Positions 5,268 through 5,536 of a stretch of 5,536 nucleotides of DNA are shown piece by piece. Both the position numbers and the translations under genes were made by a program. Numbering within the stretch: the stretch's first letter is position 1; each line of letters begins with the position of its first letter. Under the pieces are notes generated by a model that saw nothing but the letters and a program-made list of their open reading frames with translations, ran no database searches and was not told the origin of the DNA. Source of the DNA: JBPESN01 sp051710625 (GTDB lineage: Bacteria; Pseudomonadota; Gammaproteobacteria; Enterobacterales; Enterobacteriaceae); contig NZ_JBPESN010000106.1 in NCBI RefSeq assembly GCF_051710625.1, positions 1 through 5,536 on the forward strand. Reading direction: 5' to 3'.

Positions 5268-5536
5268 ATGAAAAGAAGAAATTTTAGTCCTGAATTCAAA
5301 CGCGAATCCGCTCAACTGATTGTCGAGCAAAATTACACTGCCGCGCAAGCAGCAAAAGCCATGGACGTCGGCTTTTCTACGATGACGAAATGGGTAAAAC
5401 AACTGCGTAATGAGCGACAGGGGAAAACGCCAAAAGCCTCTCCCATAACTCCGGAACAAATCGAAATACGTGAGCTCAAGAAGAAGGTACAACGCATTGA
5501 AATGGAAAACGAAATGTTAAAAAAGGCTACAGCGCT
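5268..5536 (+). CDS. IS911-like transposase OrfA (partial, runs off window)
   Basis: The regulatory, DNA-binding part of the IS911-type transposase, starting at ATG 5268-5270 with MKRRNFSPEFKRESAQ. The helix-turn-helix region contains AAKAMDVGFSTMTKWVKQL, very like IS911 OrfA. A heptad-spaced hydrophobic stretch (IEIRELKKKVQRIEMENEML) resembles the leucine zipper used for multimer formation. It remains open at the window end after 89 codons, at LKKATAL, about a dozen residues short of a typical OrfA stop. Unlike the left copy it keeps the conserved S in the helix-turn-helix, so this copy looks the more likely to be active. Its orfB is outside the window, so competence cannot be judged. Confidence 0.92.
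   Translation, partial: MKRRNFSPEFKRESAQLIVEQNYTAAQAAKAMDVGFSTMTKWVKQLRNERQGKTPKASPITPEQIEIRELKKKVQRIEMENEMLKKATA
5519..5525 (+). promoter_or_regulatory. Programmed -1 frameshift slippery site of the IS (A6G)
   Basis: AAAAAAG encodes the paired lysines in MLKKATAL and matches the place and sequence of the IS911 slippery heptamer, where a -1 shift yields the OrfAB transposase. The partner frame and stimulatory stem-loop are beyond the window. Confidence 0.75.

Larger units (their letters stand above)
5196..5536 (+). mobile_element. Second IS911-like insertion sequence, left end, partial
   Basis: The terminal inverted repeat starts at 5196 (TGTAGTGGCACACTGAATT) and is followed by the dyad GAGGTGA/TCACCTC (5229-5247) and orfA. 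The element points away from dnaB and runs out of the window. It is in inverted orientation to the copy at 1-341, so both left ends face the chromosomal segment between them. The copies are about 97 percent identical (11 differences in 341 bases). The right end and target duplication are not visible. Confidence 0.93.

Noticed and set aside
1..5536. Composite transposon carrying dnaB and uvrA
   Set aside because: The enclosed genes are the conserved chromosomal neighbourhood in ancestral order, and uvrA is interrupted by the IS. Independent insertions explain it better than a mobilised cargo.
1..5536. tRNA or rRNA genes
   Set aside because: No cloverleaf-type arms or rRNA-like sequence were seen on either strand by eye; a dedicated RNA search could not be run.

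Overview
The window is a compact piece of a gammaproteobacterial (Enterobacterales) chromosome. It carries the genes found together in E. coli near ssb and dnaB: uvrA, yjbR, yjbQ, tyrB and dnaB, in conserved order and relative orientation. UvrA, TyrB and DnaB are very close to the enterobacterial proteins. At both ends the sequence enters a copy of an IS911-like (IS3 family) insertion sequence. Many insertion sequences, several fresh pseudogenes and one intact essential gene together suggest a recently host-restricted bacterium. A Sodalis-type insect symbiont is my best guess, but this is an inference from style and gene content, not a proven identification.

Layout: 1-341 is the left end of an IS911-like element reading out of the window on the minus strand. 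It has cut off the first two thirds of uvrA. The uvrA remnant (342-1182, +) carries a further internal deletion and two apparent one-base insertions, then ends at an intrinsic terminator. A gene-free stretch with overlapping inverted repeats follows (about 1231-1445). On the minus strand come yjbR, whose 3' end has been rewritten by nine copies of a heptanucleotide, and yjbQ, three bases upstream of it, with a good promoter. tyrB has one single-base frameshift, and dnaB is intact. The alr gene, which lies between tyrB and dnaB in E. coli, is absent. A second IS911-like left end (5196-5536, +) lies 107 bases upstream of the dnaB start.

The first and last 127 bases are exact reverse complements, and the two IS copies first differ at base 128. 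This looks like a whole contig from a short-read de Bruijn assembly with k = 127 that ended in a multicopy IS, so nothing should be inferred about what joins the ends.

Functionally, nucleotide excision repair (UvrA) and the aromatic aminotransferase (TyrB) look lost or failing at this locus. Replication (DnaB) is preserved, and YjbQ is intact. The most unusual feature is the heptamer array in yjbR. Its unit is not a multiple of three, so each gain or loss of a copy switches the C-terminal reading frame, and the ancestral ending is still readable in another frame.
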